A stretch of 64,000 nucleotides of DNA from an uncultured Eubacteriales bacterium (GTDB lineage Bacteria > Bacillota > Clostridia > Christensenellales > Aristaeellaceae), in NCBI GenBank assembly GCA_900540045.1, contig UQEF01000001.1, positions 1 through 64,000 of the forward strand, given 5' to 3'. Below the pieces are notes generated by a model, which was not told where the DNA came from, did no database searches, and saw only the letters and a list, made by a program, of their open reading frames with translations. A program made the translations under genes and the position numbers. The stretch's first letter is position 1; each line of letters starts with the position of its first letter. Shown here in pieces: positions 16,347 through 23,138 of this stretch.

Positions 16347-17599
16347 TGCTTATCCAGAAGAAGCTCATAAAAGATATGGACAGAGCAGCTTACAACCCCC
16401 GTGTCGATTTGAGACCCGGAGACGATGAGTACGAAGCCCTCAAGGACAGCCTCACGGAGTTCGGTCTGGTTATCCCGATCATTTGGAACCAGCGGACGAA
16501 CCGCGTTGTCGGTGGCCATCAGCGCCTCACCGTCGAAGAAGACCTCGGCCATAAGTTCAAGGCGGCGTCCCTTACCGGCTCCGGCTCGGACGGTGGAACG
16601 CTGTACAGCCTGCCGAACATGCCGCCCGCGCACACGCGCACGGCAGACCAGTTTCTTTCCCAGATCAGGGCGTTCGGCGGCGGCGTTTCCGGCATGACCG
16701 TTGCCGACCGTGGATTCCTGCTTCTCTTGGCGCAAAAGAACGGCTGGAACCCCGGAGGCAATAGCGACTACGGCCATTGCTACAAGGACGCTTCGAGATA
16801 CGAGTACGGCAAGGCCGTGACGGTTGGCACGAAGCGAGGCTTCAACGGCTGGCTCTATGAGTGCATTCAGGCCCATACCACCAGCGCCGAACTTGCCCCG
16901 GATGTGTCGCCGCTGTACTGGAAGCGCCTCAAACAGATCGGCGGCACGGATGCCTACCCGACGATGCGCGACGCAAGCTGGCCCAAGAGTACCATTCTGA
17001 CGCTGAACGGCTCCGGCCCGCTGGACTGGTATCTGGACGGAACGCCCGGCAGCGTATGCGACATCGTGGGCAACCAGTTCGAGCAGGACTACGGCTATCG
17101 CATCGTGGGCAATGAGCTGCAAATCCTTGAGAACAACAACGCCGCCAGCCCGGACGCCGACCTCTCATCCACCAGCGCAGCGTGGAAGGCCATTCTGCCC
17201 AACGCCAGCGACGACGGATATACCCTCGTGGCACCCGGAACGACGGGAACGCTGCACTGGAACTGGTTGAACAGCAAGATCACGTTGGACACGGCCATTC
17301 CCACCTACGATAACGAATATCGCGGGACGTACTTCAAGGATCTTGCCGTGAACAGCGCCAACCTCCCACACATCCCTTACATCGTGCGAGAGCTGGGCCT
17401 TTTCCCGACCAGCGGCAGCACGATGAAGGGTTATTACTACATGCAGTTCACGGCGGACGAGCGTTTCCCCCGGCGCGGCGGCGGCTACTACGGCGGCGGC
17501 GGCATGGGCCTCGGCTTCGAGGATTGCTCCTACCCGCGCTCCGGCGCGTCCTGGGCCTATGGTGCCCGCCCCCGCTCCCTCTGGACTGCTGAATCCTGA
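16346..17599 (+). CDS. ParB N-domain fused to DGR variable protein
   Basis: A 417-residue chimera. Residues 1 to about 70 are a second ParB-like domain (YNPRVDLRPGDDEYEALKDS, then RTNRVVGGHQRLTVEEDLGHK), homologous to the preceding gene. From about 71 the protein becomes a phage variable protein: GGGVSGMTVADRGFLLLLAQKNGW, a possible carbohydrate-binding-5/12-like stretch around 165-200 (YECIQAHTTS, SPLYWKRL), and a C-terminal C-type-lectin-like domain. Its variable residues (about 372-411, FPRRGGGYYGGGG to YGARPRS) are encoded by VR. GGGAGGTG precedes the ATG. The normal N-terminal anchor of a tail-fibre-type protein is absent. The variable-protein function as phage receptor-binding protein is known for DGRs; what the fusion does is unknown. 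Confidence 0.85.
   Translation: MLIQKKLIKDMDRAAYNPRVDLRPGDDEYEALKDSLTEFGLVIPIIWNQRTNRVVGGHQRLTVEEDLGHKFKAASLTGSGSDGGTLYSLPNMPPAHTRTADQFLSQIRAFGGGVSGMTVADRGFLLLLAQKNGWNPGGNSDYGHCYKDASRYEYGKAVTVGTKRGFNGWLYECIQAHTTSAELAPDVSPLYWKRLKQIGGTDAYPTMRDASWPKSTILTLNGSGPLDWYLDGTPGSVCDIVGNQFEQDYGYRIVGNELQILENNNAASPDADLSSTSAAWKAILPNASDDGYTLVAPGTTGTLHWNWLNSKITLDTAIPTYDNEYRGTYFKDLAVNSANLPHIPYIVRELGLFPTSGSTMKGYYYMQFTADERFPRRGGGYYGGGGMGLGFEDCSYPRSGASWAYGARPRSLWTAES
17460..17579 (+). other. DGR variable repeat (VR)
   Basis: 120 bp aligned without gaps to TR at 18100-18219 (offset 640). All 19 differences fall on adenines of TR (27 in total); the other 93 positions are identical. The invariant final 22 bp form the IMH-like end. 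It encodes the lectin-fold binding surface of the variable protein. Confidence 0.97.
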
Positions 17600-17615
17600 A
17601 CCCTGAACGGCTGAG

Positions 17616-17641
17616 GGGGGGTGCGCGATAGCGCATCCCCC
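17616..17641 (+). other. DGR post-VR hairpin/cruciform
   Basis: An 11-bp GC-rich stem with one G-T pair (GGGGGGTGCGC and GCGCATCCCCC) closes on the 4-nt loop GATA. It lies 36 bp after VR in the variable protein-avd gap. In studied DGRs a hairpin just downstream of VR with a GRNA tetraloop stimulates retrohoming; GATA fits that rule. Confidence 0.75.
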
Positions 17642-17659
17642 GGCCACGGAGGAAAAACG

Positions 17660-18049
17660 ATGGCTGTTGATTTCGGCTATATAGGCCCAACCTGCCAGAA
17701 GATCGAGGATATGATTGCGTTCGCAAGGCCGATCATCGGCAGGTGGCCCCCGTTCTATCGCTATACGCTTGGCGAAGACGTCTACCGGCAGATGATTCAG
17801 CTTCTTCGGCTTGCGACGAAGGCGAGGCTCAAGTATTACAACAAGACCACGCTGCAAGAGCTTGACACGGAGAAGGAAATTCTCAAGGTATTCGTCCGTC
17901 AGGCAAATGCGACGGAGTTTTGTGACAAGAAAGGAGAGAAGCGCAAGCTACTGTCTGATCATACCTATGGGGTTTGGGCAGAAAAGCTGACGGAAATCGG
18001 CAAGCTGATTGGCGGATGGATTCAGGGCATCAATAAGAAAAACGAATAA
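17660..18049 (+). CDS. avd: DGR accessory variability determinant (Avd)
   Basis: A 129-residue basic, all-helical protein matching the bAvd/four-helix-bundle family: KIEDMIAFARPIIGRWPPFYRYTLGEDVYRQMIQLLRLATKARLKYYNKTTLQELDTEKEILKVFVRQ and a long final helix. Avd forms a pentameric barrel that binds the reverse transcriptase and template RNA and is needed for adenine mutagenesis. ATG 17660 is chosen because GGAGGA lies 7 nt upstream; the frame extends farther 5' through the hairpin. Order VP-avd-TR-RT is the canonical one. Confidence 0.9.
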   Translation: MAVDFGYIGPTCQKIEDMIAFARPIIGRWPPFYRYTLGEDVYRQMIQLLRLATKARLKYYNKTTLQELDTEKEILKVFVRQANATEFCDKKGEKRKLLSDHTYGVWAEKLTEIGKLIGGWIQGINKKNE

Positions 18050-18099
18050 ATCGCAGGGAACGTGCCGCGATTTGGGCTTGGCCTGTTTTTCGGTGGTTC

Positions 18100-18219
18100 A
18101 GCGTTTCCCCCGGCGCGGCGGCAACTACAACAACGGCGGCAACATGGGCCTCGGCTACGAGAATTGCAACAACCCGCGCTCCAACGCGAACAGGAACTAT
18201 GGTGCCCGCCCCCGCTCCC
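18100..18219 (+). other. DGR template repeat (TR)
   Basis: Non-coding 120-bp template between avd and the reverse transcriptase. In the variable protein's frame it would contain nine AAC and one AAT codon, the typical design that lets A-mutagenesis reach many residues without stop codons. The first and last ~22 bp match VR exactly. The RNA spans TR and probably continues to the RT gene. Confidence 0.97.
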
Positions 18220-18445
18220 AGCAGCATCAAAAAGGCCTGACGATTACGCATCGCGGCCATTCAATTTGTTTGGGAGGGGCGCGTTCCCTTCCGGGGAGTA
18301 CCCGGTAAATGAAAAGCCCGGAGACGATAGTCGCGGGCATCGCTGCGAAGCGCCCGGAAGGGCGGAAAGCTATGGCTGCCCGCAGCACAACCCGACAGCC
18401 TACGCACAGCGGAAACGCCACGCGCAGCAGAACGGAGTGACTTTT

Positions 18446-19564
18446 TTGGAAAAGCTGCATGACCTGAAAGATCGCATCTGTTCGTTTGATAATCTCCTCG
18501 CGGCATACCGCGAAGCCGCTCGCGGCAAGCGGTATCGCAACGAAGTTATTACTTTCAGCTTCGGACTGGAAGAAAATCTGCTGGAAATCCAACGCGAGCT
18601 TCTTGACAGGAGCTATACAGTCGGTAATTACCGAGAGTTCTATGTGCGATACCCGAAACCGCGTCTCGTTATGGCGCTCGGATTTCGAGACCGCATCGTG
18701 CAATGGGCGATCTATCGGCAAATCAATCCATACATGGAAAAAAGGTTCATCCAGCACAGCTATGGTTGCCGCCAGAACAAGGGAACGCTTGCAGCGGCAC
18801 AATGCCTGCTGAATTGGGTTCGGCTTATCAGCAGAAAGCCGGATGCAAAAGACTGGGCCATTGTGAAAGGCGATATCAGCAAGTATTTCTACAGAGTAGA
18901 TCATGAGGTAATCTTGCGAATCTATTCCCAAATCACCGACGATGAGTGGTTTCTTTGGTTGATAGGCACGATCATCAACAACCCAGACCTGCCATTTGGA
19001 TTGCCAGAGGGCGCAAGCATTGACGATTGCCCTCGTGATCGACGGCTGTACGAAGTCGGTATGCCCATCGGAAACCTGACCAGTCAGGAAACGGCGAATA
19101 TTTACCTTGACCGCCTTGATCAATTCGTGAAGCACTCCCTGCGCCAGCGCTTCTATCTGCGATATATGGACGATTTTGCCATCATTTGCAAAAGGGACGA
19201 GGCCAAAGTGTTGCTTGAGACCATTACGGCATTCCTTCGAGCGGAGCTTCGCCTGACCATCAGCCCGAAAAGCAACATTGTACCAGCGACGCAGCCGGTC
19301 GAGTTCGTGGGCTATCTCATCACACCGCACGGCATGAGATTGAGGAAAAAGACCACGAGACATATCAAGCGGGCGCTTATGCACCTATCAGAGCGCTATG
19401 CGGAAGGGGAAATCAGCATCGACGAAGCCTTGCAGGCAGTGAACAGCTACCACGGCCTTACGAAGCACTGCAATGGCTACAACCTCCGGCGTTGGATTGA
19501 GGAAAACATCGTGTTTTCGCATCAGAGTTCACCAGAAGGGAAAATCATCTATGAGCAGATTTAA
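18446..19564 (+). CDS. DGR reverse transcriptase
   Basis: A 372-residue group-II-like reverse transcriptase. It copies TR RNA with errors at adenines so the cDNA replaces VR. Catalytic YMDD is at 240-243 (RFYLRYMDDFAI). The DGR-specific motif-4 sequence IGNLTSQ is at 208-214, where retroviral and group II enzymes usually have Q/SP. VKGDISKYFYRVDH carries the motif-A aspartate. The frame is open from 18062, but that region holds TR. TTG 18446, with GGAG 8 nt upstream, matches the family's N-terminus and normal length. All active-site residues are present. Confidence 0.96.
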   Translation: MEKLHDLKDRICSFDNLLAAYREAARGKRYRNEVITFSFGLEENLLEIQRELLDRSYTVGNYREFYVRYPKPRLVMALGFRDRIVQWAIYRQINPYMEKRFIQHSYGCRQNKGTLAAAQCLLNWVRLISRKPDAKDWAIVKGDISKYFYRVDHEVILRIYSQITDDEWFLWLIGTIINNPDLPFGLPEGASIDDCPRDRRLYEVGMPIGNLTSQETANIYLDRLDQFVKHSLRQRFYLRYMDDFAIICKRDEAKVLLETITAFLRAELRLTISPKSNIVPATQPVEFVGYLITPHGMRLRKKTTRHIKRALMHLSERYAEGEISIDEALQAVNSYHGLTKHCNGYNLRRWIEENIVFSHQSSPEGKIIYEQI

Positions 19565-19811
19565 CGCGAACAAGCCACGCGATCATCCCGGGAAAGCCAG
19601 AAAGTTCTACGATATCGTACCGCGCGATGACGGGCTTGTGGATGTTTACCTGGCCCCGGACGTGCAGACATACGACACCAACCTAGGCATCAGGGAATAC
19701 GACATTTCCGTCAGGGCGGTACTGGGCGTAGTGCCGTGGCCGGAGCTTGAAGCTGACATACGGCTGCGGTATGACGACTGGTGCGCTTCGGCGGCTGCGA
19801 TTGACCTGTAA
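19551..19811 (+). CDS. Small hypothetical protein after DGR RT
   Basis: An 86-residue protein overlapping the RT gene end by 14 bp. It has an acidic C-terminal half with repeated Tyr/Trp/Asp (REYDISVRAVLGVVPWPELEADIRLRYDDWC) and a basic N-terminus. It starts 14 nt before RT ends, so translation is coupled. The family is not recognised; its place between DGR and lysis genes suggests a late-gene product such as a tail-end accessory protein. Confidence 0.65.
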   Translation: MSRFNANKPRDHPGKARKFYDIVPRDDGLVDVYLAPDVQTYDTNLGIREYDISVRAVLGVVPWPELEADIRLRYDDWCASAAAIDL

Positions 19812-19824
19812 GGAGTTGAGAAAG

Positions 19825-20805
19825 ATGGGAAAACCAACGGGTGAAGCCGTCGTACAGGCGGCCATCCGCCTTGTAGACAGGTCTTACGATGAAATGGACT
19901 GTCAGGGGATGATTGAAGAGGCTGTCAGAAAAGCCGGAGGAAGCATGAGCTATTCCGGCAGCAACGCCATGGCGCGGGCCGTGAGCGGCCTCACGACGCT
20001 CAAGGAAGCAAAAAAGGCCGGTCTTAGGCCGGGCATGGCGCTTTTCATCCATGAGGACGGAGGCGATTATCCTAAGGAATACCATGCGGACGGCCTTGGA
20101 AACTTCAGTCACGTCGGGCTATATGCCGGGGAAGACGCGCTGATCGACACGGACAAGTACGGAAAGCCGCGCAGTTGCAATGTGGTACACTCCAGCGCCA
20201 CCATGGGCCGCGTGGCGGGCTCCACCCTGCAAAACGGCTGGACGCACGCCGGGTACTTCCGTGAGATCGAATACGGCGATGGCGATAGCGCAGCGCCCGT
20301 CCCTTCCACGCCACCGAGCAGCCAGACCCTTGGCAGCCGAACCCTCAAGAGGGGCGACACCGGCAGCGATGTACAGGAAATGCAGGCGAACCTGATGATG
20401 CTTGGTTATGATCTGGGCAGTTACGGCGCGGACGGAGATTTCGGAAGCCGAACTGAGAAAGCCGTCATGGCGTTCCAGAGGTCAAGCGCCCTTGATGTGG
20501 ACGGAAAGTTTGGGCCCAAGTCCTTTTCGGCCATGAAATCTTCGCTCGCGTCCATCGAAAAGGAGCAGCTGGAAGAACAGCCGGAGCAGGAAGCGCCACC
20601 CTCCGCAGCAGAAAAGAAAATCATCACGGTTACGGCAAATTCCGTCAACGCTCGCGTCGGAGATTCAACCGAATACGATTCGGTGGGTCGTCTGGACGAG
20701 GGAGAATCCATTGAGTATGTAGCTACCGCACCCAACGGCTGGAACGCCGGTCGCTGGAAGAACCGCATCGTATGGATTTCTCCCGAGTTTTCCAAAGTAA
20801 CCTGA
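19825..20805 (+). CDS. Endolysin: NlpC/P60 + PG-binding + SH3
   Basis: A 326-residue lysin. The N-terminal NlpC/P60-type cysteine peptidase has C26 in DCQGMIEEAVRKAGG and H96 in NFSHVGLYAGEDALIDT. A peptidoglycan-binding_1 repeat (LKRGDTGSDVQEMQANLMMLGYDLGSYGADGDFGSRTEKAVMAFQ) spans about 170-230. After a Glu/Pro/Gln linker, a bacterial SH3 domain (VTANSVNARVGDSTEYDSVGRLDEGESIEYV) spans 265-320. No signal peptide, so it needs the downstream holin. AAGGAG precedes ATG 19825. It would cut peptidoglycan stem peptides at lysis. Structure and motifs look intact although the virion genes are missing. Confidence 0.9.
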   Translation: MGKPTGEAVVQAAIRLVDRSYDEMDCQGMIEEAVRKAGGSMSYSGSNAMARAVSGLTTLKEAKKAGLRPGMALFIHEDGGDYPKEYHADGLGNFSHVGLYAGEDALIDTDKYGKPRSCNVVHSSATMGRVAGSTLQNGWTHAGYFREIEYGDGDSAAPVPSTPPSSQTLGSRTLKRGDTGSDVQEMQANLMMLGYDLGSYGADGDFGSRTEKAVMAFQRSSALDVDGKFGPKSFSAMKSSLASIEKEQLEEQPEQEAPPSAAEKKIITVTANSVNARVGDSTEYDSVGRLDEGESIEYVATAPNGWNAGRWKNRIVWISPEFSKVT

Positions 20806-20870
20806 CGGAACCCGCATGGGCGCGTCGCCCATGAGCTACATGAGCCTGTGGGCGAGAAAGGATGATACCC

Positions 20871-21317
20871 ATGCAGCAGGAAATCACGCTCAAGGTGATT
20901 TTTGACTGGTGTCTGGAACACTGGTCTTTTGTGATTTTTGCGATAGGTCTCTTTGTTCAGTTTACCCCCGCCATCAAGTGCAGCCCGATCACCGCTATCA
21001 TCAAGTGGATTGGCAAGGCTATCAACGGTGAAGTCTTGCAACGGATTTCCGGGCTTGAGATCAGGGCGGATCAGCAGCGCAAGTCCATCGACGAAAACGA
21101 GATGGACAGGATTCGATGGGAGGTATTGGACTTCGCAAATGCCTGCCGGAACCATGTGAAGCACACGAAAGATGAGTTCCATCACATTATCGCACTCAAC
21201 GAGAAGTACCACAAACTGCTGGACAAGTACGGCGATGAAAACGGCGTATTCGACGCAGAGTATGCCTATATCGTTGAACTTTATCACGATTGCCAGCGCA
21301 ACAACAGCTTTTTATAA
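20871..21317 (+). CDS. Holin-like membrane protein
   Basis: A 148-residue protein. A hydrophobic N-terminal segment (WSFVIFAIGLFVQFTPAIKCSPITAIIKWIG, about 15-50) gives one or two membrane helices. The rest is charged and helical (ISGLEIRADQQRKSIDENEMDRIRWEVLDFANACRNH). It resembles lysis-cassette membrane proteins such as XhlA-like haemolysin/holin partners, and sits between endolysin and the main holin. ATG 20871 is placed 9 nt after AAAGG; ATG 20862 abuts it. An intercistronic hairpin (CATGGGCG/CGCCCATG) lies at about 20816-20834. Confidence 0.65.
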   Translation: MQQEITLKVIFDWCLEHWSFVIFAIGLFVQFTPAIKCSPITAIIKWIGKAINGEVLQRISGLEIRADQQRKSIDENEMDRIRWEVLDFANACRNHVKHTKDEFHHIIALNEKYHKLLDKYGDENGVFDAEYAYIVELYHDCQRNNSFL

Positions 21318-21336
21318 ACGAAAGGAAGGACTTGCA

Positions 21337-21723
21337 ATGAAGAAGATTCTATCCATCATCATGTGCGCGATGCTCGTTTTCGCGCTCCCCTGCCTTGCAG
21401 TTGCGCAGACCGCAGGCGCGGCCACGCCCGAACCCGTTCAACCGCTTGACCCCGGCGACGTATCGTGGCTGAACACCTACCTCGATTATGTCATCGTAGG
21501 TATCTGCATCGTTATTGGCCTGCTTATCAAGCATTGCACGCCGCTGGACAACAAATACATTCCTCTTATCGTCGCGGTTGTGGGTTTGCTGATTGCAGTG
21601 TGGTCGCACTGGGGCGAGGGCATCACGCCGGTTGTGCTGCTGGGCGGCATGTTCTCCGGCCTCGCGTCCACGGGCTTCCATCAGGTTTTCAAGCAACTGT
21701 TTTTCTCGGATATCAATGAATAA
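21337..21723 (+). CDS. Phage holin
   Basis: A 128-residue membrane protein. An N-terminal signal-like helix (ILSIIMCAMLVFALPCLAVA) is followed by a proline-rich loop and three hydrophobic segments (YVIVGICIVIGLLIKHCT, YIPLIVAVVGLLIAVWSHW, VVLLGGMFSGLASTGFHQVF). The layout fits holins of gut-Clostridia phages, which open the membrane to release the endolysin. AAAGGAAGG precedes the start, and a strong terminator follows, ending the late transcript. Confidence 0.8.
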   Translation: MKKILSIIMCAMLVFALPCLAVAQTAGAATPEPVQPLDPGDVSWLNTYLDYVIVGICIVIGLLIKHCTPLDNKYIPLIVAVVGLLIAVWSHWGEGITPVVLLGGMFSGLASTGFHQVFKQLFFSDINE

Positions 21724-21736
21724 GTGAATCAACGCA

Positions 21737-21773
21737 AAGAGCCGCTGCCCTTCGGGGCGGCGGCTCTTTTTTT
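21737..21773 (+). terminator. Terminator after holin
   Basis: A 13-bp GC-rich stem with a UUCG-type loop, followed by TTTTTTT. It closes the DGR-lysis transcript just before promoter P1. Confidence 0.9.
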
Positions 21774-21850
21774 CGTTTTCCACAATACGCCAGAACGCCA
21801 GATAATGCGGATATTCGTATTTCGAGAGAAAATAAACCGAAATATCGAAT

Positions 21851-21886
21851 TTTAGTATTGACAATACTAAACTATTTTAGTATAAT
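21851..21886 (+). promoter_or_regulatory. Prophage promoter P1 with triple half-site operator
   Basis: TTGACA (21858-21863), 17 bp, TATAAT (21881-21886). Three alternating half-sites overlap it: TTTAGTATT (21851-21859), AATACTAAA (21863-21871) and TTTAGTAT (21876-21883). Neighbouring pairs form perfect palindromes with 3- and 4-bp centres. A repressor bound here would cover both promoter boxes. Confidence 0.85.
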
Positions 21887-21923
21887 TCAATCAAGATCAG
21901 CAAAGATCAGGAGGAAAAAGGCC

Positions 21924-22361
21924 ATGATGCATGAGGAATTTGAGAAGATCACCGGGCTGGAAATCAGCTACCGCGACTACAGCGAAGTCATCGAGCCGAT
22001 GTACAGCGTCCTTTCGATGGACAAATACCGCTTCTGCGAAATGATCAAGCCCACGGCGAAGGTCATGGCAAAGCAGTACGCGGAAGAACGCAAGGCCAAG
22101 GAAATGCAGAACCAGCGCCTCGTGTTCATCAACCAGCATGGTCTTACCCCGAACGGCTGCTATCACATCGGCTACTACGCAAAGGTCGTAGGAGCAGACA
22201 TCCGCACCGGCAAGATCAAGGTCAGGAACCTCACAGCCGAAGAGTTCGACGATCAGGTGCGCTATCATTCAATGTATTGGCACGGGGATGAGCGAATCAA
22301 AGCTCGCGGCCTCGGCCATAGGGACTACGACGACTACGAGGTCATCCTCGTGGTCGCGTAA
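21924..22361 (+). CDS. Hypothetical protein, first gene of P1 operon
   Basis: A 145-residue protein with a helical acidic N-terminus (EEFEKITGLEISYRDYSEVIEPMYSVL), a Lys/Glu-rich helix (AKQYAEERKAKEMQNQRL) and a final beta-type region (GCYHIGYYAKVVGADIRTGKIKVRNLT). AGGAGG precedes ATG 21924; a second ATG follows at once. I do not recognise the family. As the first gene behind the operator-controlled P1 promoter it should be a regulated, probably early, product. Confidence 0.7.
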   Translation: MMHEEFEKITGLEISYRDYSEVIEPMYSVLSMDKYRFCEMIKPTAKVMAKQYAEERKAKEMQNQRLVFINQHGLTPNGCYHIGYYAKVVGADIRTGKIKVRNLTAEEFDDQVRYHSMYWHGDERIKARGLGHRDYDDYEVILVVA

Positions 22362-22379
22362 TTCAGAAAGGACGGCTCT

Positions 22380-22565
22380 ATGAAAGAACCAAAGAAGCGG
22401 AAGAGGAAGCTCATCTATCCCGGTACAAAGGAGGCCGCGCAGCAGCGGTCTCTGGCCGCCAGAAAGAAGAAAGAAGAACCTGACTGGATTGGCAATGCCC
22501 CGAACTATGACAAGTTCCACGGCTGGACACCGGAGGAAGTGCTTGTCCATCTCAACATCGACTGA
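22380..22565 (+). CDS. Small basic hypothetical protein
   Basis: A 61-residue protein: a strongly basic first half (KEPKKRKRKLIYPG, AARKKKEE) and a C-terminal DKFHGWTPEEVLVHLNID. It may bind nucleic acid or another protein. It follows the previous gene by 18 bp with AGAAAGGA upstream. The family is not recognised. Confidence 0.6.
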   Translation: MKEPKKRKRKLIYPGTKEAAQQRSLAARKKKEEPDWIGNAPNYDKFHGWTPEEVLVHLNID

Positions 22566-22606
22566 ATATGTTGCTCGGCAGCAAAACGGGCAGGAAGGAG
22601 CCTACC

Positions 22607-22909
22607 ATGAAAACAATGTTGGATATCCTCAAGGAACGCCTCCCGGAAGGGCTTGAGATCATCAAGGTGCACGACAAGAGCGGCAGCAGCCAAATCAAGG
22701 TTGATTTCTCTTATAACGGCACGGAAACGGTCGGCTATCTGTATAAGACCTGCGCACCCGGCCAAGCAGAACGAAACTGCGATTTCATCATCTATTCAAC
22801 GATGATTTCAATCGGCCTCAAGAACAACGATCTCTATATGGCGCAGGAGTGGATGAAGAAGCAGGATGCGCTCATGCGCGGAGGGCCTGAGAATGGCGAA
22901 GCGCTTTGA
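22607..22909 (+). CDS. Hypothetical protein
   Basis: A 100-residue protein starting at ATG 22607 with AAGGAG upstream; an earlier in-frame ATG at 22568 has no binding site. Visible parts are an alpha/beta N-terminus (MLDILKERLPEGLEIIKVHDKSGSSQIKVDFSYNG) and a helical end (YMAQEWMKKQDALMRGG). Its last codons overlap the zinc-protein gene. Unknown function. Confidence 0.65.
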   Translation: MKTMLDILKERLPEGLEIIKVHDKSGSSQIKVDFSYNGTETVGYLYKTCAPGQAERNCDFIIYSTMISIGLKNNDLYMAQEWMKKQDALMRGGPENGEAL

Positions 22910-23138
22910 AAAGGCAAGGGAGTACACGAAGAAATATGGGCCGCAGCTTCTCCCTTGCCGCTTCTGCGGCAACACCGATATCCGCATCGTCTCCGACCGC
23001 ACCATCTTCCCACCCAAAGACGGTTGGGGCGTTGTATGCACCACCGACAGTTGCGACAGCACAACCACATACACCAGCGTCCGGGGAGGCAGTCCGGCGC
23101 TGGAACGAACAACAATCCAAAGGAGGAACTCAGCATGA
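22893..23138 (+). pseudogene. Lar-like zinc protein with 3' frameshift
   Basis: The first ~63 residues match the restriction-alleviation (Lar) type: LLPCRFCGNTDI, a middle loop, then WGVVCTTDSC, four cysteines for one zinc. The family normally ends with a conserved EA(V/I)xRWN motif. Here that motif, EAVRRWNEQQ, is present but in the +1 frame. Removing one G from the GGGG at 23083-23086 restores it and gives a stop at 23143-23145. In the present frame the protein ends with an unrelated tail. A one-base indel, either a real mutation or a homopolymer error, is the simplest explanation. Lar relatives modulate host restriction, so an intact copy would be a counter-defence gene. Confidence 0.75.

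Noticed and set aside
15789-17599. Plasmid-type ParABS partition system
   Set aside because: Only the ParB N-terminal nucleotide-binding fold is present; there is no parA, no central HTH domain and no parS-like palindrome nearby.
18062-18445. N-terminal extension of the reverse transcriptase frame
   Set aside because: The frame runs through TR and has no ribosome-binding site; the enzyme's conserved N-terminus begins at TTG 18446.
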